DNA from: Sporosarcina ureilytica
GTDB lineage: Bacteria > Bacillota > Bacilli > Bacillales_A > Planococcaceae
Length of the DNA: 64,000 nt
NCBI RefSeq assembly: GCF_001753205.1
Contig: NZ_CP017560.1
Coordinates: 1,240,001 to 1,304,000, forward strand
Reading direction: 5' to 3'
The notes beneath the pieces were generated by a model. It did no database searches. It worked only from the letters and a program-made list of their open reading frames with translations, and was not told the DNA's origin. The stretch's first letter is position 1. Each line of letters opens with the position of its first letter. Below, in pieces: positions 47,804 to 59,321 of the stretch. Position numbers and translations under genes: made by a program.

Positions 47804-48664
47804 ATGATTCGTGAAATTTTTAAGAGAAATCGTAAACAAAGAGAAACCAAAATACCTTCCAAACAGGCAAAGAACGATGTGCCTGAAGGGATTATGACGA
47901 AATGTCCAGAATGTAAAAATATAATCTTAACAAAAGATTTAATACAAATGTTAAAAGTTTGTCCAACTTGTGATCATCATATGCGCATGACGGCAAATGA
48001 GCGTGTACAGATGTTATTTGATGAAGGGACTTTTCGTTCACTTGATAATCATTTGAAAACGGAAAACCCACTTGAATTCCCAGGTTATACTGAAAAAGTA
48101 GAACAAGATTCGGTGAAAACGGGGCTAAATGAGGCTGTTTTAACAGGTGTGGGTGAAATTAATGGACAACAAGTAGCTGTTGCGATAATGGATTCTCATT
48201 TTAGAATGGGTTCTATGGGTTCTGTCGTTGGTGAAAAAATTACCCGTGCTGTTGAGAAGGCAACTGAATTGGGCGTCCCAATCCTTATCTTTACAGCTAG
48301 TGGCGGGGCGAGAATGCAAGAAGGTGTTTTATCGCTGATGCAAATGGCGAAAACGAGTGTTGCACTTAATCGCCATGCCGATAAGGGACTATTATTCGTG
48401 TCGATCATGACTTATCCAACAACTGGTGGTGTATCGGCAAGTTTTGCTTCTGTAGGGGACATTAATCTTGCGGAACCGAAAGCACTTATTGGATTTGCTG
48501 GTAGACGTGTTATCGAACAGACGGTTAGAGAGAAACTGCCAGAAGATTTTCAAACAGCTGAGTTTCTTCTTGATCACGGTCAGCTTGACGCGGTCGTGCA
48601 CCGTGAGGATATGAAGGAAACGTTATCAAAGGTTATCCGACTTCACGTAAAGGAGGCGAAATAA
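47804..48664 (+). CDS. accD: Acetyl-CoA carboxylase carboxyltransferase beta
   Basis: With AccA transfers CO2 from carboxybiotin to acetyl-CoA, giving malonyl-CoA. N-terminal C4 zinc ribbon C34-x2-C37 and C53-x2-C56 (CPEC, CPTC), then the crotonase-like core with [12 protein letters not shown] and TTGGVSASF. 286 aa. GAGGAG lies 7 bases before ATG 47804, inside the end of the regulator gene. The biotin carrier and carboxylase genes (accBC) are not in this window, as usual in Bacilli. Confidence 0.96.
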   Translation: MIREIFKRNRKQRETKIPSKQAKNDVPEGIMTKCPECKNIILTKDLIQMLKVCPTCDHHMRMTANERVQMLFDEGTFRSLDNHLKTENPLEFPGYTEKVEQDSVKTGLNEAVLTGVGEINGQQVAVAIMDSHFRMGSMGSVVGEKITRAVEKATELGVPILIFTASGGARMQEGVLSLMQMAKTSVALNRHADKGLLFVSIMTYPTTGGVSASFASVGDINLAEPKALIGFAGRRVIEQTVREKLPEDFQTAEFLLDHGQLDAVVHREDMKETLSKVIRLHVKEAK

Positions 48665-48665
48665 A

Positions 48666-50629
<1,964 letters not shown>

Positions 50630-50667
50630 ATGAAAATGCTTTTACATAGCGAAGAGGGGATATACTG

Positions 50668-52428
50668 ATGAGAAAGACGAAAATCGTATGTACAATAGGA
50701 CCAGCAAGCGAATCCGTTGAAGTGCTGGAAAAATTAATGGATGCAGGCATGAACGTGGCGCGATTGAATTTTTCACATGGCGACCATGCAGAACATAAGG
50801 TACGTATTGATCGAATTAACGAAGTGGCACGTAGAAAAGGAAAAATTGTTGGTATTTTACTTGATACGAGAGGTCCTGAAATCCGAACACATTCAATGAA
50901 AAATGGTCGGGTCGAAATTATTGCAGGACAAAAAATTGATGTTTCTATGAATGAAGTTGAAGGAACAGAAGAGGTTTTTTCAATTACATACAACAAACTA
51001 ATTGAAGACGTAAATGAAGGTTCTACGATATTATTAGACGATGGACTGATTCAATTAGAGGTAACGGGAACAGATATGTCACGCGGTTTAATACATACAC
51101 TAGCTGTGAACTCAGGTGTCCTGAAAGATAGGAAAGGTGTTAACGTACCGGGCATTCAAGTCCAGTTGCCAGGTATGACTGAGAAGGATGCGGAAGATAT
51201 TCTTTTTGGTATTCAAGAAAATGTAGATTTCATTGCTGCATCATTTGTCCAAAGAGCTTCTGATGTCATGGAAATCCGAGGTTTACTTGAAGGAAATGGC
51301 GGAGAAGACATCCAAATTATTCCGAAAATCGAAAATGAACAAGGTGTCGAAAATATCGATGAAATTTTAACGTTGTCAGATGGTTTGATGGTCGCACGTG
51401 GTGACTTAGGCGTTGAAATTCCAGCTGAAGAAGTTCCGCATATTCAGAAGCAATTAATTGAAAAATGTAACCAAGCTGGAAAACCTGTAATTACTGCGAC
51501 GCAAATGTTAGATTCAATGCAACATAATCCACGTCCAACTCGTGCCGAAGCGAGCGACGTTGCAAATGCCATCTTAGATGGATCAGATGCAATTATGCTC
51601 TCTGGTGAAACAGCTGCTGGACAATATCCAGTTGAGTCTGTCGAAACAATGGATAAAATTGCGAGACGTGCGGAAGAATCTTTTGATTACCGTTCACTTG
51701 TGTCCACAAGACGTCGTGAAAAACATGGAAATATGACGGAAGCAATTGGCCAATCAGCCGCTTACACCGCGCTTAACTTGAAGGTTAAAGCAGTGCTTGC
51801 ACCAACCCGTAGCGGTCAAACAGCTAAAATGATTGCGAAATATCGCCCTGGCTGTCCAATTATTGCACTGACGGCATCAGAAAAGTTTTCTAAGAAGTTA
51901 TCTCTTGTGTGGGGCGTATACCCGATAATTGGTAAAAATGTTAAAACAATTGATGAGTTAATACAAAATTCGGTTGAAGAAAGTGTAAAGCATGAATACG
52001 TAAGCCATGGTGATGCTGTAATTATTACAGCAGGTGTACCTGTAGGTGAGGTTGGTACAACGAACTTAATGAAAATTCATGTAGTCGGAGACTTACTCGT
52101 TCGTGGACAAGGGATTGGCAAAACAGTAGCAATTGGAAGAGCGATTGTTGCAAATACTGCGGATGAAGCAATGTCATACAATACGACTGGTGCAATCTTA
52201 GTTACAAAAGGTTCTGACCGCGACATGATGCCTGCTATTGAGAAGTGTGCAGGACTCATTACAGAAGAAGGCGGATTAACAAGTCACGCAGCTGTTGTCG
52301 GCTTAAGTCTTGGGATTCCTGTTATTGTTGGCGTTAAAAATGCAACAACGATGATTCAGCACGGTAGTAAAATTACGATGGATGCTGAATCCGGCGTTAT
52401 TTATAATGGCCAGGTAAACATGTCATAA
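50668..52428 (+). CDS. pyk: Pyruvate kinase with C-terminal PEP-utilizer-like domain
   Basis: Converts PEP and ADP to pyruvate and ATP. Barrel motifs [21 protein letters not shown] and [10 protein letters not shown] (catalytic Lys), and [17 protein letters not shown]. Residues about 475-586 form the extra C-terminal domain of Bacillales pyruvate kinases, related to the phosphohistidine domain of PEP-utilising enzymes and keeping [14 protein letters not shown] with the His. 586 aa. GAAGAGGGG precedes ATG 50668. Probably one transcript with pfkA, ending at the terminator before fxsA. Confidence 0.96.
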   Translation: MRKTKIVCTIGPASESVEVLEKLMDAGMNVARLNFSHGDHAEHKVRIDRINEVARRKGKIVGILLDTRGPEIRTHSMKNGRVEIIAGQKIDVSMNEVEGTEEVFSITYNKLIEDVNEGSTILLDDGLIQLEVTGTDMSRGLIHTLAVNSGVLKDRKGVNVPGIQVQLPGMTEKDAEDILFGIQENVDFIAASFVQRASDVMEIRGLLEGNGGEDIQIIPKIENEQGVENIDEILTLSDGLMVARGDLGVEIPAEEVPHIQKQLIEKCNQAGKPVITATQMLDSMQHNPRPTRAEASDVANAILDGSDAIMLSGETAAGQYPVESVETMDKIARRAEESFDYRSLVSTRRREKHGNMTEAIGQSAAYTALNLKVKAVLAPTRSGQTAKMIAKYRPGCPIIALTASEKFSKKLSLVWGVYPIIGKNVKTIDELIQNSVEESVKHEYVSHGDAVIITAGVPVGEVGTTNLMKIHVVGDLLVRGQGIGKTVAIGRAIVANTADEAMSYNTTGAILVTKGSDRDMMPAIEKCAGLITEEGGLTSHAAVVGLSLGIPVIVGVKNATTMIQHGSKITMDAESGVIYNGQVNMS

Positions 52429-52468
52429 AGTACTTAACAATAATCTAAAAAAGTTACGATTGTAAAAC

Positions 52469-52507
52469 AAAAAGACTACTTGCGCCGAAATGCAAGTAGT
52501 CTTTTTA
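52469..52507 (+). terminator. Terminator after pyk
   Basis: Perfect 15-bp stem AAAAAGACTACTTGC and its complement, T5 tail. The fxsA ribosome site AGGAGG starts in the next base, so read-through transcripts could translate fxsA. Confidence 0.88.
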
Positions 52508-52521
52508 GGAGGTTCTTCATA

Positions 52522-52905
52522 ATGAAATGGTTAGTTTTAGCGTTTATTCTCGTACCAACTGCCGAACTTGCTTTGCTAATATACTCTGGGCAGCTTCTGG
52601 GCTTTTTTCCTACAATAAGTTTAATTATTTTAACAGGATTTCTAGGGGCTTATTTGGCCAAAAAACAAGGTACAAAAGCTTGGATGGATTTTAACAAGCG
52701 TTTAACGAATATGGAAACGCCCGGGGATGCGCTCATCGATAGTGTCTGTATTTTTCTTGGCGGATTATTATTACTTATGCCGGGATTTATGACAGATGTT
52801 TTTGGTTTTTTGCTCCTCTTTAAAGGGCCTAGAAACTTAATTCGTCCAGCGATTCACAAATGGCTTTATAAAAAAATGAAAAACAAGCAAATTATCATTC
52901 GTTAA
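52522..52905 (+). CDS. fxsA: FxsA-family membrane protein
   Basis: 127-aa protein with three to four transmembrane helices (about 3-18, 24-44, 75-95), the KGPR segment after the last helix, and a basic tail. In E. coli, FxsA (suppressor of F exclusion) relieves phage T7 exclusion; function in Bacilli is unknown. ATG 52522 follows AGGAGG by 9 bases. Its 3' end overlaps convergent ytvI by 11 bp. Confidence 0.88.
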   Translation: MKWLVLAFILVPTAELALLIYSGQLLGFFPTISLIILTGFLGAYLAKKQGTKAWMDFNKRLTNMETPGDALIDSVCIFLGGLLLLMPGFMTDVFGFLLLFKGPRNLIRPAIHKWLYKKMKNKQIIIR

Positions 52906-53869
52906 ATAATGGGTGTTGCTTTACTTTAAGTGCCGCAAATAGTAAAAATGGCGATAGTAATATCCCTACTAATCCAAACGTATAGACTGCGCAAGCTAAA
53001 ATGATGAATGCATGAATGGGTTTTAATTGAAACGTTGACGCCCACATATAAGATTCGGCAAATTGACGAGTAACGATCGTTACTAAATAAAGTAAGGTGA
53101 GCGCAGTCCCAATAAATAGATCACCCGAGTAAAAGAAAAAAACAATCATTGGTATTAAGAAAACACCAATTCCTAGAAATGGCAAACTGTCGGCGAGTGA
53201 GATTAAGAGTGCAATTCCAATAGGTGAAGTGAAGCGTAACAATGCGAAACCAATCGATAAAATAATAAATGTGATAAAAATTAACCTTGCTTCTACAAAT
53301 ATAAATGTGCCAATTAACTTACTCGCTTTTGACAAAGTATGTTTCGCTTGTTTTCTAAATTGGACGGGAAAGTAAATTAAGAACCAAAAGCGCTCTTTTC
53401 CGGATTCACGTAAAGCAAAAAAGTAAGCAATTAAGAAAATAAATAAACTCATCAGTTGTTGAAATAACTTTTGAATCATCGTAATGGCGTAATCTACTAT
53501 TGCCTGTCCGTACTCCATGACCTTCTCTTCAAGAAAAGCCAATCCTTGACCGATGATGTCGGTATCCAAATTAAGGGATGCTAAATGATTTTCAATAACA
53601 GGAAAGATTTCAATCATCCCATGCAAACCTATATAAAAAAATGCCCCTGAAACTAAAAAGATAGAACTAATGACAAAGAGTGTTGAGAGTGTTAATGGCA
53701 ACTTTGTGACAGAATATACGGCTTGCAAGAGTGGTGCAGTAAAAAAAGCGGCAATAACGGCTATGGCGACGGGTGGAAATAAATAAATAATTAGCAATGT
53801 GAAAATTATCGGAAACCATTTAGTAAATGCCGTCTTTATCAGTTTTTCATTCTTTTTCAAATTAGACAT
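52895..53869 (-). CDS. ytvI: AI-2E-family transporter YtvI
   Basis: 324-aa membrane protein with about seven to eight helices; typical AI-2E segments include ADSLPFLGIGVFLIPM near the C-terminal third. Shorter than B. subtilis YtvI by some 45 residues. Substrate unknown; the family name reflects an AI-2 export claim for one E. coli member. AAGGAG precedes the ATG. Divergent from citZ, its usual place. Confidence 0.88.
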   Translation of the reverse strand: MSNLKKNEKLIKTAFTKWFPIIFTLLIIYLFPPVAIAVIAAFFTAPLLQAVYSVTKLPLTLSTLFVISSIFLVSGAFFYIGLHGMIEIFPVIENHLASLNLDTDIIGQGLAFLEEKVMEYGQAIVDYAITMIQKLFQQLMSLFIFLIAYFFALRESGKERFWFLIYFPVQFRKQAKHTLSKASKLIGTFIFVEARLIFITFIILSIGFALLRFTSPIGIALLISLADSLPFLGIGVFLIPMIVFFFYSGDLFIGTALTLLYLVTIVTRQFAESYMWASTFQLKPIHAFIILACAVYTFGLVGILLSPFLLFAALKVKQHPLFNE

Positions 53870-53915
53870 TTAAGTCTCCTTTTTAAGACTTTTTAAACAA
53901 AAACATGCATATCCA

Positions 53916-53944
53916 TTCACAAAGATGACAAAGTTGACTATAAT
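53916..53944 (+). promoter_or_regulatory. Sigma-A promoter of citZ
   Basis: TTCACA, 17 bases, TATAAT (11 of 12 consensus). Predicted start near 53951. Confidence 0.72.
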
Positions 53945-53950
53945 GAAATA

Positions 53951-53964
53951 TGTAAGCGTTTTTA
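53951..53964 (+). promoter_or_regulatory. cre box at the citZ transcription start
   Basis: TGTAAGCGTTTTTA matches TGWAANCGNTNWCA at all but one fixed position. It covers the predicted start site, so CcpA binding would repress. CcpA control of citZ is known in B. subtilis. No clear CcpC dyad (ATAA-N7-TTAT) was seen. Confidence 0.72.
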
Positions 53965-54053
53965 AAGACGGTATAACATAAAAGTAGCTGAACAACTATT
54001 TTTATAGATTCGAAGAAAAAAAGTTGGTCAAGCTAAAAGAAGGAGCGATTTTC

Positions 54054-55169
54054 ATGACATCTACCCGTGGATTAGAGGGAGTTGTAGCGACACAGTCGTC
54101 AATCAGTTCAATTATTGACGATACACTTACATATGTGGGCTATAACATTGACGATCTCGCAGACAATGCTAGTTTTGAAGAAGTAATTTATCTACTCTGG
54201 CATAAGCGACTACCGAAAGAGGATGAGCTTGCTGAGCTGAAACAACAGCTATCAGATAATATGTCACTTCCTCAAGAATTTCTTAACCATTTTAAGACGT
54301 ATCCTATCGACAAAGTACATCCAATGTCAGCATTACGTTCAGCTGTATCTTTACTAGGATTATACGATGAAAAATCGGAAGATATGTCTGACGAGGCAAA
54401 TTACGCAAAAGCAATTAACTTGCAAGCTAAAATTGCCACGATTGTGACTGCGTTTGCTAGGGTGCGTAAAGGTCTTGAGCCGGTTGCGCCACGTGCAGAT
54501 CTTGGATATGCAGCAAACTTCCTTTACATGCTATCCGGGAAAGAGCCAGAAGAAATCGAAATCGAAGCATTTGATAAAGCACTTGTTTTACATGCTGACC
54601 ATGAATTGAATGCATCAACATTCACTGCTCGTGTTTGTGTAGCAACGCTATCCGATATGTATTCAGGTATAACATCGGCAATCGGCGCGCTTAAAGGACC
54701 ACTTCATGGTGGTGCGAACGAACAGGTAATGAAAATGCTAGCTGAAATAGGTTCGGAAGAAAACGCTGAAGCTTACATTCAAGAAAAATTAGCAAATAGA
54801 GAGAAAATCATGGGCTTTGGACATCGTGTTTACCGCCAAGGAGATCCACGTGCGAAACATCTTCGCGAAATGTCAAAGCAGTTAACAAAGCTGCGCGGCG
54901 AAGAAAAATGGTATAATATGTCTATCAGAGTTGAAGCAGCGTTTACGGCTCAGAAAAACTTACCGCCAAACGTAGACTTCTACTCAGCATCTGTTTACCA
55001 TTCACTAGGAATTGACCATGATTTATTCACGCCAATCTTTGCGGTATCCCGCGTTTCAGGTTGGATTGCGCACATTCTTGAGCAGTACGAGAATAACAGA
55101 TTAATCCGTCCACGTGCGGAATACACTGGACCGGGAATGCAGAAATATATTCCTATTGAAGAACGCTAA
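54054..55169 (+). CDS. citZ: Citrate synthase
   Basis: Joins oxaloacetate and acetyl-CoA, entering the TCA cycle. Catalytic His in LHADHELNAST, His in GFGHRVYRQGDPRA and Asp in PNVDFYSAS. 371 aa, the small dimeric Gram-positive type. ATG 54054 follows AAGGAG by 8 bases; the upstream in-frame start at 54024 is rejected. First gene of citZ-icd-mdh. Confidence 0.97.
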   Translation: MTSTRGLEGVVATQSSISSIIDDTLTYVGYNIDDLADNASFEEVIYLLWHKRLPKEDELAELKQQLSDNMSLPQEFLNHFKTYPIDKVHPMSALRSAVSLLGLYDEKSEDMSDEANYAKAINLQAKIATIVTAFARVRKGLEPVAPRADLGYAANFLYMLSGKEPEEIEIEAFDKALVLHADHELNASTFTARVCVATLSDMYSGITSAIGALKGPLHGGANEQVMKMLAEIGSEENAEAYIQEKLANREKIMGFGHRVYRQGDPRAKHLREMSKQLTKLRGEEKWYNMSIRVEAAFTAQKNLPPNVDFYSASVYHSLGIDHDLFTPIFAVSRVSGWIAHILEQYENNRLIRPRAEYTGPGMQKYIPIEER

Positions 55170-55183
55170 TATATTAAACAATA

Positions 55184-55209
55184 AGGGCGGTCCGAAAAGG
55201 GACAGCCCT
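55184..55209 (+). other. Hairpin between citZ and icd
   Basis: AGGGC-G-GTCC, loop GAAAAG, GGAC-A-GCCCT. No T tract, so likely an mRNA processing or partial-attenuation point rather than a full stop; icd starts 29 bp on with its own AGGAGG. Confidence 0.5.
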
Positions 55210-55237
55210 CTGATTTGAATTTTAGGAGGAAATCTTC

Positions 55238-56506
55238 ATGACTATCGGCGAAAAAGTTACAGTTAATAATGGTGTTTTAAATGTTCCAGATCACGTAGCA
55301 ATTCCTTATATCATTGGTGATGGTACAGGTCCAGATATTTGGAATGCGGCTTCACGCGTTTTAGAAGCGGCTGTTGAAAAGGCATACGACGGCAAAAAGA
55401 AGCTAGTTTGGAAAGAAGTGCTTGCTGGAGAGAAAGCATTTAATGAGACAGGCGAATGGCTACCACAGGAAACTTTAGACACAATTGAGGAATACTTAAT
55501 TGCGATTAAAGGACCTCTTACAACACCAATTGGTGGGGGATTCCGTTCACTGAACGTTGCACTTCGTCAAGAACTAGATTTATATACTTGCGTACGTCCT
55601 ATACGTTACTTTGATGGTGTACCTTCACCTGTTAAACGTCCGGAAGACTGTGACATGGTTATTTTCCGTGAAAACACAGAAGACATTTATGCAGGTATCG
55701 AATATGAAAAAGGTACAGATGAAGTTAAAAAGTTAGTGAACTTCCTACAAGATGAAATGGGCGTTAAAAACATCCGCTTCCCGGAAACTTCAGGTATTGG
55801 GATTAAACCAGTATCAGAAGAAGGAACTAAACGACTTGTGCGCGGTGCAATCAACTATGCACTTAAAGAAGGTCGTAAATCAGTAACGCTAGTTCATAAA
55901 GGAAACATTATGAAGTTCACTGAAGGAGCATTCGCAACTTGGGGGTACGAAGTTGCTGAAGAAGAATTCGCAGATAAAGTATTTACGTGGAGACAGTACG
56001 ACAAAATTAAGGAAGCTGAAGGTACTGAAGCTGCAAACAAGGCACAAGACGAAGCTGAAGCAGCTGGTAAAATTATTATCAAAGAAGCAATTGCAGACAT
56101 TTTCTTGCAGTTAATCTTAACTCGTCCAAAAGAATATGATGTTGTTGCAACAATGAACCTAAACGGAGACTATATCTCTGATGCACTTGCTGCTCAAGTA
56201 GGTGGAATCGGAATTGCACCAGGTGCTAACATTAACTATGACACTGGACATGCGATTTTCGAAGCAACACACGGAACAGCACCTAAATATGCTGGAAAAG
56301 ACGTTGTAAACCCTTCTTCAGTTCTACTTTCAGGTGTATTAATGCTTGAACATCTAGGCTGGAACGAAGCGGCTAAAATGATTGAAGACTCTATCGAGAA
56401 AACAATTGCATCTAAAGTTGTTACTTACGACTTTGCTCGTTTAATGGACGGTGCAACTGAAGTGAAAACTTCTGAATTCGCAGATGCATTAATCGAAAAT
56501 CTATAA
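55238..56506 (+). CDS. icd: Isocitrate dehydrogenase (NADP)
   Basis: Oxidises isocitrate to 2-oxoglutarate. Substrate loop [18 protein letters not shown] with the Ser that is phosphorylated in E. coli; metal Asp residues in [12 protein letters not shown]. The cofactor region [18 protein letters not shown] keeps the Lys-Tyr pair that reads NADP. An inserted helical segment DEAEAAGKI is typical of the Bacillus enzyme. 422 aa. AGGAGG lies 7 bases before the ATG. Confidence 0.97.
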   Translation: MTIGEKVTVNNGVLNVPDHVAIPYIIGDGTGPDIWNAASRVLEAAVEKAYDGKKKLVWKEVLAGEKAFNETGEWLPQETLDTIEEYLIAIKGPLTTPIGGGFRSLNVALRQELDLYTCVRPIRYFDGVPSPVKRPEDCDMVIFRENTEDIYAGIEYEKGTDEVKKLVNFLQDEMGVKNIRFPETSGIGIKPVSEEGTKRLVRGAINYALKEGRKSVTLVHKGNIMKFTEGAFATWGYEVAEEEFADKVFTWRQYDKIKEAEGTEAANKAQDEAEAAGKIIIKEAIADIFLQLILTRPKEYDVVATMNLNGDYISDALAAQVGGIGIAPGANINYDTGHAIFEATHGTAPKYAGKDVVNPSSVLLSGVLMLEHLGWNEAAKMIEDSIEKTIASKVVTYDFARLMDGATEVKTSEFADALIENL

Positions 56507-56588
56507 AAGACGAATCAACGGAGTGACGCACTATGTCACGCAGTTGATTTGGCCTATGACTCAAGCATCTGGCGCCTGAAGCTAGATG
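56507..56588 (+). repeat. icd-mdh structured repeat, copy 1
   Basis: 82-bp unit beginning AAGACGAATCAACG right after the icd stop and ending AGCTAGATG. It holds a hairpin AATCAAC/GTTGATT with inner GTGAC/GTCAC. Its last part, GGCGCCT-GA-AGCT, pairs with AGCT-GA-AGGCGCC at 56597-56609, leaving a tandem GA mismatch. Aligned without gaps to copy 2 at an offset of 121 bp, with nine differences. Confidence 0.8.
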
Positions 56589-56627
56589 TATCAAAAGCTG
56601 AAGGCGCCGTTTAGATGCGACAAGCAT

Positions 56628-56709
56628 AAGACGAAACAACGTAGTGGCGCTCTTTGCCACGCAGTTGATTTGACTTATGACTCGAGCATCTGGCGCCTGA
56701 AGCTAGATG
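56628..56709 (+). repeat. icd-mdh structured repeat, copy 2
   Basis: Second 82-bp unit. The inner stem here is GTGGC/GCCAC, so the A-T pair of copy 1 is a G-C pair: a compensatory change. The rest of the 370-bp gap, up to the mdh leader hairpin, holds a weak hairpin around 56706-56736 (ATGGAAA ... TTTCCAT) and no gene. Confidence 0.8.
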
Positions 56710-56815
56710 GAAAACTTGTAAACAAGTAAAATTTCCATGTGGTCATGATTTAATAGTTTTTTAATCCAATAAAAGAGTGGCGAAAAATTGCCATTTACGA
56801 TAAGCTATACACAAA

Positions 56816-56843
56816 GAAGACGTGAGGTTTACCTCACGTCTTC
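56816..56843 (+). other. mdh leader hairpin
   Basis: Perfect 12-bp stem GAAGACGTGAGG/CCTCACGTCTTC with a four-base loop, 33 bp before the mdh ATG. No T tract. Likely an RNA stabiliser or processing product end. Confidence 0.6.
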
Positions 56844-56876
56844 CTACATAATGAAGAAAAAAGGAGAGTATCTGTC

Positions 56877-57815
56877 ATGACGATGAAACGTAAAAAAGTC
56901 TCAGTAATCGGTTCTGGATTTACAGGTGCAACGACAGCATTTCTACTTGCGCAAAAAGAGCTTGGCGATATTGTGCTCGTAGACATTCCACAAATGGAGA
57001 ATCCAACTAAAGGAAAGGCACTAGACATGCTTGAAGCAGGTCCTGTACAAGGATTTGATGCGAACATTATCGGTACTTCAGATTATGAAGACACAAAGGA
57101 TTCCGATATTGTCATCATCACTGCTGGAATTGCACGTAAACCTGGCATGAGCCGTGATGACCTCGTTCAGACGAACCAGAAAGTCATGAAAGCAGTAACA
57201 GGTGAAATTGTGAAATATTCTCCGAATTCAACAATCATAGTATTAACGAATCCAGTGGATGCAATGACATACACGGTATATAAAGAATCTGGATTCCCTA
57301 AAGAGCGAGTGATTGGTCAATCAGGCGTACTTGATACTGCACGGTTCCGTACGTTCGTTGCCCAGGAGCTAAACCTATCTGTCAAAGATATTACAGGCTT
57401 TGTATTAGGTGGACATGGCGATGATATGGTTCCTCTTGTACGCTATTCCTATGCAGGCGGGATACCTTTAGAAACATTAATTGCGCCTGAAAGATTAGAA
57501 GAAATTGTGGACCGAACGCGTAAAGGCGGAGCAGAAATTGTGAACTTGCTTGGTAATGGGTCTGCATATTATGCACCGGCAGCAGCCCTTGTCGAGATGG
57601 CTGAAGCCATTCTAAAAGACCAAAAGCGCGTGTTACCATCCATCGCTTATTTAGAAGGCGAATATGGTTTGAATGGTATCTATTTAGGCGTTCCGACAGT
57701 ACTCGGAGCAGGTGGAATTGAAAAGGTCATCGAGCTAGAACTGACGGAAGCTGAAAAAGAAGCATTGTCAAAATCCGCGGATTCTGTAAAAGCCGTAATG
57801 AATGTTCTTGTATAA
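56877..57815 (+). CDS. mdh: Malate dehydrogenase (LDH-like type)
   Basis: NAD-dependent malate to oxaloacetate. [15 protein letters not shown] is the NAD loop; [16 protein letters not shown] holds the mobile-loop arginines, with the Arg that selects malate over lactate. [10 protein letters not shown] and [10 protein letters not shown] hold the catalytic Asn and His. 312 aa. AAAGGAGAG precedes ATG 56877. Third gene of the TCA cluster but separated from icd by a structured 370-bp gap. Confidence 0.97.
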   Translation: MTMKRKKVSVIGSGFTGATTAFLLAQKELGDIVLVDIPQMENPTKGKALDMLEAGPVQGFDANIIGTSDYEDTKDSDIVIITAGIARKPGMSRDDLVQTNQKVMKAVTGEIVKYSPNSTIIVLTNPVDAMTYTVYKESGFPKERVIGQSGVLDTARFRTFVAQELNLSVKDITGFVLGGHGDDMVPLVRYSYAGGIPLETLIAPERLEEIVDRTRKGGAEIVNLLGNGSAYYAPAAALVEMAEAILKDQKRVLPSIAYLEGEYGLNGIYLGVPTVLGAGGIEKVIELELTEAEKEALSKSADSVKAVMNVLV

Positions 57816-57864
57816 TCAATCATAGATTGATTAGAAAATATATGAGCGTGAAAAATTTTAAGGG

Positions 57865-57896
57865 ATCGGGTAGCTGGGCTACTCGATTTTTTGTTA
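57865..57896 (+). terminator. Terminator after mdh
   Basis: ATCGGGTAGC, loop TGG, GCTACTCGAT, T6 tail. Confidence 0.83.
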
Positions 57897-57996
57897 TAAT
57901 TGAGAATAAGTAAAGCATTGAATGATAATTCTTATCGTAAGCAGTTGATACTACTAAAACATTGTATTCATAAATGTTTTTTGAGGAGGAATTTAG

Positions 57997-58473
57997 TTGA
58001 TACTTGGCAAAAAAAGACGTCTAGGCAGAAAAATTGAGGATATATCCATAGGGGAAAAGTTGAAATTGACAGAAAAGATAGAGGATAAGGATTTGCTTCT
58101 GTACTTAGGGTTAACAAATGATAGCAATCCATTATATATTCAACATGATTTTGCTTCTCAAACAACTTATGAAAAACCTATTGTGCCTACAATTATGTTA
58201 GCTGGTATCGTTACGTCTGCTGCGTCAAAATATTTACCAGGACCAGGTTCTCATGTTATTGAGGAACGTCTAAAATTTCCAATACCAGTGTATCATTATG
58301 AAACAATTCACTTTTTGTTGGAAGTATCTGAAGTGAGAATAGATGAAAATACCATTGTTATTCAAATAGAGGCTTGTAATGAAGAGGATGAAGTAGTTAT
58401 AACTGGTTATATGAAAGTCACTCCACCAAAAGTACTTAATCGGTTAACTGCTGATGCGATGGATAATTTTTAA
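57997..58473 (+). CDS. MaoC-like hotdog-fold protein
   Basis: 158-aa hotdog-fold protein related to (R)-specific enoyl-CoA hydratases. The hydratase motif GDxNPLH reads NDSNPLY here, and the later I-V-H-G position reads IVPT, so the catalytic His is replaced. It may bind acyl-CoA without hydratase activity or have another reaction. Starts at TTG 57997 with GAGGAGGA 6 bases upstream. Sits between mdh and phoP, where I believe similar proteins occur in other Bacillales; function unknown. Confidence 0.8.
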   Translation: MILGKKRRLGRKIEDISIGEKLKLTEKIEDKDLLLYLGLTNDSNPLYIQHDFASQTTYEKPIVPTIMLAGIVTSAASKYLPGPGSHVIEERLKFPIPVYHYETIHFLLEVSEVRIDENTIVIQIEACNEEDEVVITGYMKVTPPKVLNRLTADAMDNF

Positions 58474-58613
58474 TAAGTTGCAATTGCTTATTACGTTATT
58501 ACGGAAATCAACATCGTTCGGAATTTATTGCAGTCAGGTTAATTTTGAAATTGATTGAATAGAATTGACTATAACAACAAGTGAAGATAATTGATTGAAG
58601 GTAGGGATAATGA

Positions 58614-59315
58614 GTGGCTGTTGATAAACTCAAAATACTAATTGTGGATGACGAGCAATCCATTCGTACATTGCTCGATTATAATTTAACACAAGCAGGT
58701 TATGAAACATTAATGGCTACTGAAGGCGAGGAAGCAATTCGTAAAGCTGAGAATGAAAAGCCAGATCTTATTTTATTAGATTTAATGCTTCCTAAAGTAG
58801 ATGGGATAGAAGTATGTAAAACGTTACGGAAACGTCATATTAATATTCCAATAATCATGCTCACGGCAAAAAGTGAAGAATTAGATAAAGTGCTAGGATT
58901 AGAAATTGGGGCCGATGACTATATGACGAAGCCATTTAGCCCTAGAGAAGTGATGGCGCGCGTTAAAGCAGTTTTACGGAGAACAACGACTGCGACAGAT
59001 TCAATTAATAATGATGAAGTCTTAACTTCAGGTCCTCTAACGATTTATTTAGAGCAATATGAAGCTTACTTGTCTGATAGAAAATTAGAGTTCACACCAA
59101 AGGAATTCGAATTACTCGTTTACTTTATACAGAATAAGAATCGAGTCCTTTCACGTGATACTTTGTTAAGCGCCGTTTGGAACTATGATTTTGCGGGTGA
59201 TACGCGGATTGTAGATGTGCATGTAAGCCATTTGAGGGATAAAATAGAAGAAAATAGTAGAAAGCCGATGTTTATTAAAACGGTACGTGGAATCGGGTAT
59301 AAGTTTGAGGAGTGA
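58614..59315 (+). CDS. phoP: PhoP response regulator
   Basis: OmpR-family regulator of the phosphate-starvation response. Receiver domain with DDE at 14-16, phosphoacceptor Asp in LILLDLMLP and the conserved Lys in DYMTKPFSP; C-terminal winged helix (FTPKEFELLVYFIQN, RIVDVHVSHLRDKI). 233 aa. Starts at GTG 58614 after AAGGTAGGG; an overlapping ATG at 58610 is out of frame. Six bp before phoR. No clear PHO box was picked out upstream. Confidence 0.94.
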   Translation: MAVDKLKILIVDDEQSIRTLLDYNLTQAGYETLMATEGEEAIRKAENEKPDLILLDLMLPKVDGIEVCKTLRKRHINIPIIMLTAKSEELDKVLGLEIGADDYMTKPFSPREVMARVKAVLRRTTTATDSINNDEVLTSGPLTIYLEQYEAYLSDRKLEFTPKEFELLVYFIQNKNRVLSRDTLLSAVWNYDFAGDTRIVDVHVSHLRDKIEENSRKPMFIKTVRGIGYKFEE

Positions 59316-59321
59316 CGTCAT

